Positions 17,366 through 30,108 of a stretch of 64,000 nt of DNA are shown one piece after another; positions within the stretch are counted from its first letter, which is position 1, and each line of letters starts with the position of its first letter. Origin of the DNA: Geodermatophilus sp. DSM 45219 (lineage in GTDB: Bacteria > Actinomycetota > Actinomycetes > Mycobacteriales > Geodermatophilaceae); assembly GCF_900104025.1 (NCBI RefSeq), contig NZ_FNIQ01000002.1, forward strand, positions 1 through 64,000, read 5' to 3'. The translations under genes and the position numbers were made by a program. The notes under the pieces are model-generated. The model had not been told where the DNA came from. It saw only the letters and a program-made list of their open reading frames with translations, and ran no database searches.

Positions 17366-18481
17366 GCGGCTCCCGCTGCAGGGCCGCCGGGTGGCCGAGG
17401 TCCTGGCCACCAGCACCGGCGGGGTGGGCACGCACGTGCGCGCCGTGCTGCCGGCGCTCGCCGCGGCCGGCGCCGACGTCCGGGTGTGCGGCCCGGCGGC
17501 CACCGAGGCGCTGTTCGGGTTCACCGCCGCCGGTGCCGCCTTCACCCCCGTCGGCATCTCCGCCGGCCTCGCGCCCGCCGCCGACGCCCGTGCCGTCGCC
17601 GCGCTGCGCCGGGCCACCGCCGACGCCGACCTGGTGCACGCGCACGGCCTGCGGGCCGGCCTGGTCGCCGCTGCGGCCCGCCGGCTGGGCGACCGCAGCC
17701 GGCCGCTGGTGCTCACGCTGCACAACGCCCTGCCCGAGGGCGGGGGCCCGCTGCGCCGCGTGCTCCGGCTCGCCGAGCGGGCCACGGTCCGCGGCACCGA
17801 CGTCGTCCTCGCCGCGTCCGGCGACCTCGCCGAGAACGCCTGGCGGCAGGGCGCCCGCGACGTGCGCGTCGCCCCCGTGTCCGCCCCGCCGCTGCCGCCG
17901 CCGTCCCGGACGGCCGCCGACGTGCGCGCCGAGCTGGGCCTGGCCGACGGGCGGCCGCTGGTCGTCGCCGTCGGGCGGCTGCACCCGCAGAAGGGCTACG
18001 ACGCCCTGCTCGACGCCGCGGCCCGCTGGGCCGCCGAGCCGCGACCACCGCTGGTCGCCGTCGCCGGCGACGGGCCGCTGCAGGACCGGCTCGCCGCCCG
18101 GATCGCCGCCGAGCGGCTGCCGGTCGTGCTGCTCGGCCGGCGCACCGACGTCGCCGACCTGCTCGCCGCCGCCGACCTCGCCGTGCTGCCGTCGGTCTGG
18201 GAGGCCCGCTCGCTGACCGCTCAGGAGGCGCTGCGCGCCGGCACCCCGCTGGTCGCCACCCGCACGGGCGGCCTGCCCGGGCTGCTGGGCGATGCGGCCG
18301 AGCTGGTGCCCGTGGGCGACGCCGCCGCGCTCGCCGACGCGGTCACCGGGCTGCTCGCCGACCCGGCCCGCGCGGAGGCGCTGGCCGCGGCCGGCACCGC
18401 GCAGGCGGCCACCTGGCCCGACGAGGCCGCCACGGCCCGCCAGCTGGTCGCCCTCTACCGCGAGCTGCTCGGCGCACCCCG

Positions 18482-18485
<4 letters not shown>
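17358..18485 (+). CDS. glycosyltransferase family 4 protein
   Basis: A 375-residue GT-B retaining glycosyltransferase. The N-terminal half has the T-G-G-V-G-T-H-V acceptor loop and a V-H-A-H-G-L motif. The C-terminal half has the donor-binding pattern V-A-V-G-R-L-H-P-Q-K-G-Y-D and the E-x7-E region P-S-V-W-E-A-R-S-L-T-A-Q-E-A. It probably adds a sugar from a nucleotide donor to a lipid-linked acceptor made by the neighbouring membrane proteins. Its GTG at 17358 overlaps murJ by 8 bases. Confidence 0.88.
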
Positions 18486-22588
<4,103 letters not shown>

Positions 22589-22589
<1 letters not shown>

Positions 22590-22665
22590 TGACCGGGCTC
22601 GCGAGGGCACAGGGCGGCAGAGCGCGGCCCGCCGCCAGGACGACGAGCGCCGGCGAGGAGGACTG
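22589..22665 (+). repeat. intercistronic spacer repeat before the Nudix gene
   Basis: It starts GTGACCGGGCTCGCGAGGGC at the pyrG stop and ends GACGAGCGCCGGCGAGGAGG four bases or so before the next ATG. It is nearly the same at both ends as the spacer before nadK, and it supplies the GGAGG of the Nudix gene. Confidence 0.65.
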
Positions 22666-23265
22666 ATGGTGGAGCCGGCGCGGCCGGGCGAGTACGAGGT
22701 CCTCGCCAGCGAGACCGTGCACGAGGGCCGGATCATCACGCTGGTCAAGGAGACCGTCGCCATGCCCGGCGGCGGGGACAGCGTGCGGGAGATGATCCGG
22801 CACATCGGCGCGGTCTGCGTCGCCGCGGTGGACGACGAGGGGCGGATCGTGATGATCCGCCAGTACCGCCACCCGGTCCGCGGCTACCTGTGGGAGCTGC
22901 CCGCCGGCCTGCGCGACGCCGACGGGGAGGCCCCGCTGGCCACCGCGAAGCGCGAGCTCGCCGAGGAGGCGGGCCTGGCCGCCGAGCGCTGGGCGCTGCT
23001 GGCGAACAACCTGAGCACGCCGGGCTTCTGCACCGAGCAGATCCTCGTCTACCTCGCCGAGGGGCTGTCGGCGGTGGACCTGCCGGAGGGCTTCGTCGTC
23101 GAGCACGAGGAGCTGGACATGACCGTCGAGCGGGTCCCGCTCGACGAGGCGGTGCAGCGGGTGCTCGCCGGGGGGATCCGCAACTCCTCGGCGGTCATCG
23201 GGGTGCTGGCCGCGGCGCAGGCCCGCGCCACCGGCGCGCAGCTGCGCCCCGCCGACTCCGAGTAG
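22666..23265 (+). CDS. Nudix hydrolase, ADP-ribose pyrophosphatase type
   Basis: A 199-residue protein of the NudF/ADP-ribose pyrophosphatase kind. The Nudix box is E-A-P-L-A-T-A-K-R-E-L-A-E-E-A-G-L, with E-L-P-A-G-L before it and the L-A-N-N-L-S-T-P-G-F-C-T-E loop after it, both typical of ADPR hydrolases. It would cleave ADP-ribose or a related nucleoside diphosphate derivative. It follows pyrG at 76 bases, with GGAGG upstream of the ATG. Confidence 0.9.
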   Translation: MVEPARPGEYEVLASETVHEGRIITLVKETVAMPGGGDSVREMIRHIGAVCVAAVDDEGRIVMIRQYRHPVRGYLWELPAGLRDADGEAPLATAKRELAEEAGLAAERWALLANNLSTPGFCTEQILVYLAEGLSAVDLPEGFVVEHEELDMTVERVPLDEAVQRVLAGGIRNSSAVIGVLAAAQARATGAQLRPADSE

Positions 23266-23270
23266 CGCCT

Positions 23271-23306
23271 ACCGAGGTGCCTTTCGCGCGCGGAAGGCAC
23301 CTCGGT
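23271..23306. terminator. bidirectional terminator
   Basis: A perfect 13-bp inverted repeat (ACCGAGGTGCCTT at 23271-23283, complement at 23294-23306) with a 10-base loop lies between the convergent Nudix gene and the FN3-like gene. Confidence 0.85.
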
Positions 23307-23314
23307 CGGCGTGC

Positions 23315-23974
23315 TCAGCCGATGACGACGGCGTCCGAGGTGCCCACCTGCACCCAGCGCAGGACGCCGAAGGTGTCGGGCACCTCCTCCTCCAGCCAGA
23401 ACACGTAGGGGACGCCGGAGGTCAGCCCGGCGAAGGCGACGGTGACCGGCACGCAGTCCTCGGGCTGGGCGGCGATCTGCACCGGCGGGTCGGGCTGCAG
23501 GCCGCTCACCAGCCGCTGGCTGACCGCCTGCACCCGGTAGCGCTGCACGTCGGCGTCGCCGTCGGCCTGCCAGCTGACCGTGGCCGACGCGACGCCGGGG
23601 ACCACACCGGGCAGGATCCGCCGCGGGTTGCCGTAGCCGCCGCACTCCGACGGCGGCGGGTCGGTGTCCGGCATGACGCCGTAGGGCACCCCGGGCCGCA
23701 CCGCGACCTCGATCGGCCGGGGCCGGGGGATGTCCACGGTGTCCACCGGCGGCACGGCGGCCGGCGCGGCGGGCGGGACGGCGACGACGCGCACCGGGTC
23801 GGGCAGCGCGGCCGCGGGCGCCGGGACGGCGGGCAGCGCCGTCGGGGTGGCCGTCACCGTCGCGGCCACCTCGGTGACCGGTCCGCTGAACGCGATCAGC
23901 CCGACCGCCGCCACCGCGGCGACGGTGCCGCCGTGCCCGCGCGGCCGTCGCTGCCGTCGTCCCCGCCCTGCCAC
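23315..23974 (-). CDS. membrane-anchored or secreted protein with fibronectin type III-like domain
   Basis: A 219-residue protein. After an Arg-rich start, residues 15-33 are hydrophobic (G-T-V-A-A-V-A-A-V-G-L-I-A-F-S-G) and act as signal or anchor. A Pro/Ala/Val-rich linker (35-90) leads to a C-terminal domain with FN3-like features: A-S-A-T-V-S-W-Q-A-D-G-D-A-D-V-Q-R-Y-R-V-Q-A-V, and later F-A-G-L-T-S-G-V-P-Y-V-F-W. Two cysteines may pair. GTG at 23974 is preceded by GGGAGG at 6 bases. It lies 49 bases behind the membrane protein gene at 24644, likely the same transcript. Function unknown. Confidence 0.72.
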   Translation of the reverse strand: MAGRGRRQRRPRGHGGTVAAVAAVGLIAFSGPVTEVAATVTATPTALPAVPAPAAALPDPVRVVAVPPAAPAAVPPVDTVDIPRPRPIEVAVRPGVPYGVMPDTDPPPSECGGYGNPRRILPGVVPGVASATVSWQADGDADVQRYRVQAVSQRLVSGLQPDPPVQIAAQPEDCVPVTVAFAGLTSGVPYVFWLEEEVPDTFGVLRWVQVGTSDAVVIG

Positions 23975-24023
23975 GCAGTACCTCCCGGTGTCCCACCCGT
24001 CATCGGCAGTCCCACCGGTCTCC

Positions 24024-24644
24024 TCAACCCCAACGGCGCACGTCGTCCCCGGTCGTGGGCAGGCCGAGGCGGGCGAGCTCCACGGACGCGAGCGCGCGGG
24101 TCGCCGCAGGGTCGCCCGAGCGCCACGCGTCGGCGGTCCCCGGCGGGAGTGCGGCGAGCCGGGACAGCGGGGCGGTGGCCAGCGCCCGCGCCGCCAGGAC
24201 GTCGGGGTCGGCCGCGGCCAGCCGCCGCGCCGCGACGGCCGCCCGCGCCCAGCCCAGCCGCCACGGCAGCCAGCGCAGCAGTGCCCAGCCCACCGGCAGC
24301 ACCACCAGGACGACGGCGAGCACGGTGGCCAGGGTGCCGACGGCGTCCTGGGCGGCCTGCCCCGCCCCGCCCACCGAGCCGGCCGCCGAGCCGAGCGCCT
24401 CGAACGGCCCGGCCAGGTCGTCGCCGACGACCGGTACGTCCTCGGCGGCCTCCGCGGCCGAGGACATGCTGCCGGCGACCGACGCGCCGAGGTCCTCCAC
24501 GGCGCGGCCGGGCTCGGCGAGGGCGAGCACCGCCCCGTGCACCGTCCGGGCCACCACCACCCAGAGCACCAGCCAGGCCACCATCCCCAGGTCGGCGGCC
24601 AGCTGGCGCCCCCGCAGCGCGGGGGACGGGGCGTAGAGGGGCAT
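24024..24644 (-). CDS. hypothetical membrane protein
   Basis: A 206-residue protein with two clear membrane segments (about 18-42, L-G-M-V-A-W-L-V-L-W-V-V-V-A-R, and 102-125, T-L-A-T-V-L-A-V-V-L-V-V-L-P-V-G). A Gly/Ala/Asp-rich extracytoplasmic loop joins them, and a cytoplasmic Ala/Arg-rich tail follows. No family is recognised. The ATG has GGAGG 6 bases upstream. The convergent GlcG-like gene side offers no functional clue. Confidence 0.72.
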   Translation of the reverse strand: MPLYAPSPALRGRQLAADLGMVAWLVLWVVVARTVHGAVLALAEPGRAVEDLGASVAGSMSSAAEAAEDVPVVGDDLAGPFEALGSAAGSVGGAGQAAQDAVGTLATVLAVVLVVLPVGWALLRWLPWRLGWARAAVAARRLAAADPDVLAARALATAPLSRLAALPPGTADAWRSGDPAATRALASVELARLGLPTTGDDVRRWG

Positions 24645-24749
24645 CGGGTTCCTCCGGAGGTGGTCGGCACGGGCCGGACGGCCCTACCCGGTGTCCGCGG
24701 CCGGGACCCTCCCGCGCGCGGCGTCCCGGGGCCCTGGCAGGCTGGGCCG

Positions 24750-25166
24750 GTGCTGACCTCCGACCAGGCCTGGGCCCTCCTCTCCGCCGCGCGCGAGGAG
24801 TGCGGGCGCGCCGGCATCCCGATGTCCTTCGCCGTCATGGACCCCGCGGGCCACCTCGTGGCCGCGCTGCGCACCGACGGCGCCCCGTGGATCTCCACCG
24901 ACGTCGCCCAGGGCAAGGCCTGGACGGCGGCGGCCTACGGCATGCCCAGCGCCGGGCAGAAGGCGAAGATGGACAGCCTGCCCAACTTCTCCACCGCGCT
25001 GACCTCGATGACCGGCGGCCGCTTCACGCCCCAGCCCGGTGCCGTGCCGGTCTACGCCGACGGGCAGCTGATCGGCGCCCTCGGCGCCAGCGGGGGCACC
25101 GGCCAGCAGGACGAGGACGTCTGCAGCGCCGCCGTCACCGCCTGCGGGTACACGACCAGCGCCTGA
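24750..25166 (+). CDS. GlcG/HbpS family heme-binding-type protein
   Basis: A 138-residue protein of the GlcG/HbpS (DUF336) family. Marks are [55 protein letters not shown], and D-E-D-V-C-S-A-A-V. HbpS of Streptomyces binds heme and modulates a sensor kinase, but many GlcG-like proteins have no known ligand. It stands alone here. Confidence 0.85.
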   Translation: MLTSDQAWALLSAAREECGRAGIPMSFAVMDPAGHLVAALRTDGAPWISTDVAQGKAWTAAAYGMPSAGQKAKMDSLPNFSTALTSMTGGRFTPQPGAVPVYADGQLIGALGASGGTGQQDEDVCSAAVTACGYTTSA

Positions 25167-25195
25167 GGCCCCCGGCCCCCTCGCAGGGTCCCTGG

Positions 25196-25246
25196 CCTCC
25201 TCGCAGGGTCCCGCCACGAGCGTGCGAGTGGCGGGGGGCGAGGGGG
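25196..25246. repeat. intergenic hairpin repeat upstream of ald
   Basis: CCTCGC (25199-25204) pairs with GCGAGG (25238-25243), and inside it CCCGCCAC (25210-25217) pairs with GTGGCGGG (25228-25235). The loop contains GAGCGTGCGA. The reverse complement matches the hairpin at 30923 closely. An extra half copy of CCTCGCAGGGTCC precedes it at about 25178. Confidence 0.7.
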
Positions 25247-25255
25247 TCCTTCTCC

Positions 25256-25261
25256 TAGACT
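25256..25261 (+). promoter_or_regulatory. -10 box for ald
   Basis: TAGACT, a standard actinobacterial -10 hexamer, lies 94 bases upstream of the ald ATG and directly after the hairpin repeat. The long leader could hold control sites, but none is evident. Confidence 0.4.
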
Positions 25262-25354
25262 CCGCGCGAGGCGCGCCCCGACCGGGTGCGTCCACGAGGC
25301 GGTTGGGGCACCCGTCACCCTCGGGACGTCCCGCCGGGACCAGGAGTGCGGACG

Positions 25355-26470
25355 ATGCGGGTCGGGGTTCCCCGAGAGGTCAAGAACCGGGAGTACCGGG
25401 TGGCGCTCACCCCTGCCGGGGTGACCGAGCTGGTGCGGGCCGGGCACACGGTGCTCGTCGAGCGGGGCGCGGGGGAGGGCTCGTCCATCCCGGACGCCGA
25501 CTACACCGCCGCCGGCGCGACGATCGCCGCGTCGGCCGACGACGTGTGGGCCGACGCCGACCTGGTGCTCAAGGTCAAGGAGCCGGTCGCCGAGGAGTAC
25601 CACCGGCTCCGCGCGGGCCAGACGCTGTTCACCTACCTGCACCTGGCCGCGTCGAAGGACTGCACCGACGCGCTGGTCACCTCCGGGACCACCGCGATCG
25701 CCTACGAGACCGTGCAGACCGCCGGCGGCGCGCTACCGCTGCTCGCCCCGATGTCCGAGGTCGCCGGCCGGATGGCGCCGCAGGTCGGCGCGCACAGCCT
25801 GGAGCGGGCACACGGCGGGCGGGGCGTCCTGCTCGGCGGCGCGCCCGGCGTCTACGCGGCCAAGGTCGTCGTCATCGGCGCCGGGGTGTCCGGGATGAAC
25901 GCCGCCGCCATCGCGCTGGGCATGCAGGCCGAGGTCGTCGTCCTGGACCGGGACGTCGACAAGCTGCGCGCCGCCGACCGCATCTACCAGGGGCACCTGC
26001 AGACGGTGGCCTCCAACGCCTACGAGCTCGAGCGCGCCGTGCTGGACGCCGACCTGGTCATCGGCGCGGTGCTGGTGCCCGGGGCCAAGGCGCCCACGCT
26101 GGTGAGCAACGAGCTGGTCGCGCAGATGAAGCCGGGCTCGGTGCTCGTCGACATCGCCGTCGACCAGGGCGGCTGCTTCGAGGACACCCGGCCCACCACG
26201 CACGACGACCCGACCTTCCGGGTGCACGAGTCGGTCTTCTACTGCGTGGCCAACATGCCCGGTGCGGTGCCCAACACCTCCACGCACGCGCTGACCAACG
26301 TGACGCTGCCCTACGTCATGGCGCTGGCCAACGAGGGCACCGTCGCCGCGGTCGCCTCGGACCCGGCGCTGGCGCACGGGGTCAACGTGGTCGCCGGACA
26401 GGTGGTGCTGCCCGAGGTCGCCGAGGCCCACGGGATGACCGCCGTCCCGCTGGAGGAGGTGCTGTCCTGA
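25355..26470 (+). CDS. ald: alanine dehydrogenase
   Basis: A 371-residue NAD-dependent enzyme interconverting L-alanine and pyruvate plus ammonia. It starts [17 protein letters not shown], with the catalytic Lys in K-V-K-E-P and His in Y-L-H-L-A-A. The dinucleotide fold is [13 protein letters not shown]. The closing region [13 protein letters not shown] is diagnostic. Length equals the family norm. Confidence 0.96.
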   Translation: MRVGVPREVKNREYRVALTPAGVTELVRAGHTVLVERGAGEGSSIPDADYTAAGATIAASADDVWADADLVLKVKEPVAEEYHRLRAGQTLFTYLHLAASKDCTDALVTSGTTAIAYETVQTAGGALPLLAPMSEVAGRMAPQVGAHSLERAHGGRGVLLGGAPGVYAAKVVVIGAGVSGMNAAAIALGMQAEVVVLDRDVDKLRAADRIYQGHLQTVASNAYELERAVLDADLVIGAVLVPGAKAPTLVSNELVAQMKPGSVLVDIAVDQGGCFEDTRPTTHDDPTFRVHESVFYCVANMPGAVPNTSTHALTNVTLPYVMALANEGTVAAVASDPALAHGVNVVAGQVVLPEVAEAHGMTAVPLEEVLS

Positions 26471-26586
26471 CGACGGCGACGGGAGCATCGCAGCGAGCGC
26501 CGGCGAGCGAGGAGCGGACCGGCGCGCGGAGTCGGGACCACGGGCAGGGCCTGAGCGCTGCCGCCACGACCTCTCCGATCGCGCGG

Positions 26587-27501
26587 GTGGTGACCGGCTA
26601 CCTCGACCACCTGACCGTCGAGCGCGGGCTGGCCGCCAACACCATCTCCTCCTACCGCCGCGACCTGCGCCGCTACACCGAGTTCCTCGACGCGGCCGGG
26701 GTGCGGGGGCTGGGCGAGGTGGCCGAGTCCGACGTCGCCGGGTTCCTCGCCGCGCTCCGCCAGGGGGACGACGACCACCCGCCGCTGTCGGCGACCTCGG
26801 CGGCGCGCGCGGTGGTCGCCGTCCGCGGGCTGCACCGTTTCGCACTGCTCGACGGTCTGGTGCCCGACGACGTGGCCCACGAGGTGCGCCCGCCGTCGCC
26901 GGCGCGCCGGCTGCCCAAGGCGATCCCGGTCGAGTCGGTGGTCGCGCTGATCGAGGGGGCCGGCGCGCTGGAGGGGCCGCGCGGGCTGCGGGACCGGGCG
27001 CTGCTGGAGTTGCTCTACGGCACCGGGGCGCGCATCTCCGAGGCGGTGGGGCTGGCCGTCGACGACCTGGACCGCGGGCAGTCGGTCGTCCGGCTGGCCG
27101 GCAAGGGCGGCAAGCAGCGGATCGTGCCGGTCGGGTCCTACGCGCTCCGGGCGGTGGAGGACTACCTGGTGCGCGCCCGTCCGGCGCTGGCCGCGGCCGG
27201 CCGCACCGGGGTGCGCGGCGGCGCGCTGTTCCTCAACGCCCGCGGCGGGTCGCTGTCGCGGCAGAGCGCGTGGGCGATCCTGCGGACGGCGGCGGAGCGG
27301 GCCGGGCTGACGGCGGAGGTCTCGCCGCACACGCTGCGGCACTCCTTCGCCACCCACCTGCTCGACGGCGGCGCCGACGTCCGCGTGGTGCAGGAGCTGC
27401 TCGGCCACGCCTCGGTGACCACCACGCAGGTCTACACGCTGGTGACCGTCGACCGGCTCCGTGAGGTGTACGCGAGCAGCCACCCGCGTGCGCTGACCTG
27501 A
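26587..27501 (+). CDS. xerD: tyrosine recombinase XerD
   Basis: At least 304 residues. The N-terminal core-binding domain is [23 protein letters not shown]. The catalytic domain has Arg in G-T-G-A-R-I-S-E, Lys in G-K-G-G-K-Q-R, H-x-x-R in [10 protein letters not shown], His in [10 protein letters not shown], and the Tyr nucleophile in Q-V-Y-T. XerD resolves chromosome dimers at dif. The start is uncertain: GTG at 26587 is the first standard start codon and leaves only four residues before Y-L-D-H-L. The spacer back to ald holds a repeat-like stretch (GCGAGCGCCGGCGAGCGAGG), and a CTG at 26551 or 26467 is conceivable. Confidence 0.92.
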   Translation: MVTGYLDHLTVERGLAANTISSYRRDLRRYTEFLDAAGVRGLGEVAESDVAGFLAALRQGDDDHPPLSATSAARAVVAVRGLHRFALLDGLVPDDVAHEVRPPSPARRLPKAIPVESVVALIEGAGALEGPRGLRDRALLELLYGTGARISEAVGLAVDDLDRGQSVVRLAGKGGKQRIVPVGSYALRAVEDYLVRARPALAAAGRTGVRGGALFLNARGGSLSRQSAWAILRTAAERAGLTAEVSPHTLRHSFATHLLDGGADVRVVQELLGHASVTTTQVYTLVTVDRLREVYASSHPRALT

Positions 27502-27582
27502 CAGCGCTCGGCCCGAACCCTCGGCGTCTTCTGCCAGTGGTCTCGGCTGGATGTGACCACTGTGTTGGCATGGGTCGCCAAG

Positions 27583-27636
27583 TCGACACGACTCGCGGCG
27601 TGCCTCCTCGGCCAACCGTGTCGATCTCCCTACCTT
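27583..27636 (+). promoter_or_regulatory. parA promoter region with inverted repeat
   Basis: TACCTT (27631-27636) is a plausible -10. Just upstream, TCGACACG (27583-27590) is inverted as CGTGTCGA (27617-27624), arms 8 bp with 26 bp between them. The right arm would lie between -35 and -10, so it could be an operator, perhaps for autoregulation. Confidence 0.45.
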
Positions 27637-27715
27637 CAGTGCATCCCGCGCGGCAGACCGGCTGACCGCACCCGGCACGAGTCGGAACGGGCACGAGGTG
27701 GAGGACACGACAGCG

Positions 27716-28624
27716 ATGGCGATCCGAGGGGACGCGGCCGGCCAGGCCTTCGCGCTCCCGACCGACCCCGAGCCCGAGATGGGTGCGGCCGCCTCGCGGC
27801 TGGACCCGGCCCGCGCGCGCATGCGCCGGCTGCCCGACCCCAAGCCCCTGACGCAGCACGGCCCCGCGCGGATCATCGCGATGTGCAACCAGAAGGGCGG
27901 CGTCGGCAAGACCACGTCGACCATCAACCTGGGCGCCGCGCTGGTCGAGTACGGCCGCAAGGTGCTGCTCATCGACCTCGACCCGCAGGGCGCCCTGTCC
28001 GTCGGGCTCGGCGTCCCGGCGCAGAACCTGGACCGGACCATCTACAACGCCCTGATGGAGCGGCGCACCTCGCTCAAGGACGTGCGGGTGCCCACCGACA
28101 TCGCCGGCCTGGACCTGGTGCCGAGCAACATCGACCTGTCCGCGGCGGAGGTGCAGCTGGTCAGCGAGGTCGCCCGGGAGCAGACGCTGCTGCGGGTGCT
28201 CGCCGACGTCCGCGACGAGTACGACTACATCCTCATCGACTGCCAGCCCTCGCTCGGCCTGCTGACGGTCAACGCGCTCACCGCGGCGCAGGGCGTGGTC
28301 ATCCCGCTGGAGTGCGAGTTCTTCTCGCTGCGCGGCGTGGCCCTGCTCGTCGACACGATCGAGAAGGTCAAGGAGCGGCTGAACCCGGACCTGGAGATCT
28401 CCGGGATCCTGGCCACGATGTACGACGCCCGCACGGTGCACTGCCGCGAGGTGTTCAGCCGGGTCGTCGAGGCCTTCGGCGACACCGTCTTCCAGACGGT
28501 CATCCAACGGACCGTGCGCTTCCCGGAGACCACGGTCGCCGGCCAGCCGATCACCACCTGGGCGCCGACGTCGTCCGGCGCGTCGGCCTACCGGGACCTG
28601 GCCAAGGAGGTCCTGGCACTGTGA
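27716..28624 (+). CDS. parA: ParA/Soj family ATPase
   Basis: A 302-residue deviant-Walker ATPase. A Pro/Asp-rich 45-residue leader precedes Walker A N-Q-K-G-G-V-G-K-T-T, Walker A' L-L-I-D-L-D-P-Q-G-A, and Walker B Y-I-L-I-D-C-Q-P-S-L-G. No ParB gene follows; instead a small RHH-like gene and scpA/scpB do, the arrangement seen in many actinobacteria. A role in chromosome segregation or condensin loading is likely. ATG at 27716 has GGAGG 12 bases upstream; a GTG at 27698 is possible. Confidence 0.9.
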   Translation: MAIRGDAAGQAFALPTDPEPEMGAAASRLDPARARMRRLPDPKPLTQHGPARIIAMCNQKGGVGKTTSTINLGAALVEYGRKVLLIDLDPQGALSVGLGVPAQNLDRTIYNALMERRTSLKDVRVPTDIAGLDLVPSNIDLSAAEVQLVSEVAREQTLLRVLADVRDEYDYILIDCQPSLGLLTVNALTAAQGVVIPLECEFFSLRGVALLVDTIEKVKERLNPDLEISGILATMYDARTVHCREVFSRVVEAFGDTVFQTVIQRTVRFPETTVAGQPITTWAPTSSGASAYRDLAKEVLAL

Positions 28625-28697
28625 GCGAGCTCGCGAGCTCACCGATGAGCACAGCCCGCCGCGTCGCGCTCCCGCCGAGCGCCAGCGAGGTGGCAGC
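28622..28697 (+). repeat. diverged intercistronic spacer repeat
   Basis: It starts GTGAGCGAGCTCGCGAGCTC at the parA stop and ends CCGAGCGCCAGCGAGGTGG before the next GTG. It is a diverged copy of the spacers before nadK and the Nudix gene, again supplying the ribosome binding site. Confidence 0.55.
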
Positions 28698-29180
28698 GTG
28701 ACGCGGCGCCCCGTCCTCCCCGGTGCGGCGGAGCTCTTCCGCCGCACCGACGCCGCCCCGGCGCCGGAGGTCACCGAGCTGCCCAGCATCAGCGCCACGG
28801 TGAGCTCGCCGGCACTGCGCGGGGCCCCGGCCCGTCGCGGCGACGGCGACACGGCCGCGCCGCTCACCCTGGTGCCCGGCGGGGCGGACGACGCCGACCC
28901 GCTGGCCGGCTTCCGCACGCCGCCGCCCGCCCCGGCCCCGGCGCCGGCCCGCCGTGGCCGCGCGCAGCGGACCGAGCGGACCAAGCACGACGAGAAGATC
29001 ACCGTCTACATCTCCGCGGACGAGCTGCTCGCGCTGGAGAGCGCCCGGCTGACCCTGCGCGGCCAGCACGGCGTCGCCGCCGACCGCGGCCGCATCGTGC
29101 GCGAGGCGATCAACGTGCTGCTCGCCGACCTCGCCGAGCGCGGTGAGGACTCGGTGCTGGTCCAGCGGCTGAGGAAGTAG
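28698..29180 (+). CDS. small protein with ribbon-helix-helix-like C-terminus, between parA and scpA
   Basis: A 160-residue protein. Residues 1-95 are low-complexity (Pro, Ala, Gly). Residues 98-155 are conserved in style: K-I-T-V-Y-I-S-A-D-E-L-L-A-L-E-S-A-R-L-T-L, then R-G-R-I-V-R-E-A-I-N-V-L-L-A-D-L. A strand followed by two helices with a basic R-G-R-I-V-R-E joint reads like a ribbon-helix-helix DNA-binding fold. That is an inference from pattern. Its position after parA suggests a ParB-like partner for the ATPase. Confidence 0.75.
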   Translation: MTRRPVLPGAAELFRRTDAAPAPEVTELPSISATVSSPALRGAPARRGDGDTAAPLTLVPGGADDADPLAGFRTPPPAPAPAPARRGRAQRTERTKHDEKITVYISADELLALESARLTLRGQHGVAADRGRIVREAINVLLADLAERGEDSVLVQRLRK

Positions 29181-29286
29181 CCGCGGCCCGGTCCGCGGCG
29201 GTCGTCGTCCGTCAGCGTGTCTCACCGCGACCTGCCGACGAGCGTTCAGGGGGCCCGGGGTGGCCGCGACCGTCGGTGACCGCTCC

Positions 29287-29292
29287 TAAGCT
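29287..29292 (+). promoter_or_regulatory. -10 box of leaderless scpA transcript
   Basis: TAAGCT is followed by 6 bases and the GTG at 29299. scpA has no ribosome binding site, so an internal leaderless promoter 118 bases after the preceding gene is likely. Confidence 0.5.
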
Positions 29293-29298
29293 GACCGT

Positions 29299-30108
29299 GT
29301 GACAGCGACGAGTGCGCCGGAGGTCGGCAGCGAGCGGTTCACCGTCAAGCTGACGAACTTCGAGGGCCCGTTCGACCTGCTGCTCCAGCTGATCGGCAAG
29401 CACAAGCTCGACGTCACCGAGATCGCCCTGTCGACGGTCACCGACGAGTTCATCGCGCACCTGCGGGCGCTCGGCGACGAGCTGCACCTCGACCAGGCCA
29501 GCGAGTTCCTCGTCGTCGCGGCCACCCTGCTCGACCTCAAGGCCGCCCGGCTGCTGCCCGCCGCCGAGGTGGAGGACGACGAGGACCTGGAGCTGCTCGA
29601 GGCCCGCGACCTGCTGTTCGCCCGGCTGCTGCAGTACCGCGCCTACAAGGAGGCCGCGGCCTTCCTGCGCGAGCGCGAGGCCGGCGCGGTCCGCCGGCAC
29701 GCCCGCGACGTGGCGCTCGAGCCGCGGTTCGCCGAGCTGCTGCCCGAGGTGCTGCTGGGCGTCACCCCGGAGCAGTTCGCCGCGCTGGCCACCAGGGCGC
29801 TGACCCCGCAGGTGCCGCCGACGGTCGGTGTCTCGCACCTGCACGCGCCGCCGGTGAGCGTCGCCGAGCAGCTCGTGCTGGTGCGCACCCAGCTCCTGGG
29901 CCTGGGGACGGCGAGCTTCCGGACCCTGACCGCCGACTGCCCGCACGTCCTCGAGGTGGTGGCCCGCTTCCTCGCGCTGCTGGAGCTCTACCGCCAGCAG
30001 CGGGTGGTCTTCGAGCAGCTGACCCCGCTCGGTGAGCTGCACGTGCGCTGGACCGGCGGTGCCGACCCCGGGCCGGAGGAGGCCGACGCGGACGGGGAGT
30101 ACACGTGA
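29299..30108 (+). CDS. scpA: segregation and condensation protein A (kleisin)
   Basis: A 269-residue kleisin of the SMC-ScpAB condensin. The N-terminal SMC-neck-binding part starts F-T-V-K-L-T-N-F-E-G-P-F-D-L-L-L-Q-L-I and continues F-L-V-V-A-A-T-L-L-D-L-K-A-A-R-L-L-P. A C-terminal winged helix ends F-L-A-L-L-E-L-Y-R-Q-Q-R-V-V-F-E-Q. GTG start as above. The stop overlaps the scpB start. Confidence 0.94.
   Translation: MTATSAPEVGSERFTVKLTNFEGPFDLLLQLIGKHKLDVTEIALSTVTDEFIAHLRALGDELHLDQASEFLVVAATLLDLKAARLLPAAEVEDDEDLELLEARDLLFARLLQYRAYKEAAAFLREREAGAVRRHARDVALEPRFAELLPEVLLGVTPEQFAALATRALTPQVPPTVGVSHLHAPPVSVAEQLVLVRTQLLGLGTASFRTLTADCPHVLEVVARFLALLELYRQQRVVFEQLTPLGELHVRWTGGADPGPEEADADGEYT

Noticed and set aside
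24750-25166. GlcG-like protein considered as part of an HbpS-SenS-SenR heme sensing system
   Set aside because: No sensor kinase or response regulator gene is present nearby, and the protein lacks a secretion signal.
26587-27501. XerD considered as the integrase of the genomic island
   Set aside because: It lies about 12 kb outside the island in a conserved ald-xerD-parA-scpAB order and has housekeeping XerD features.
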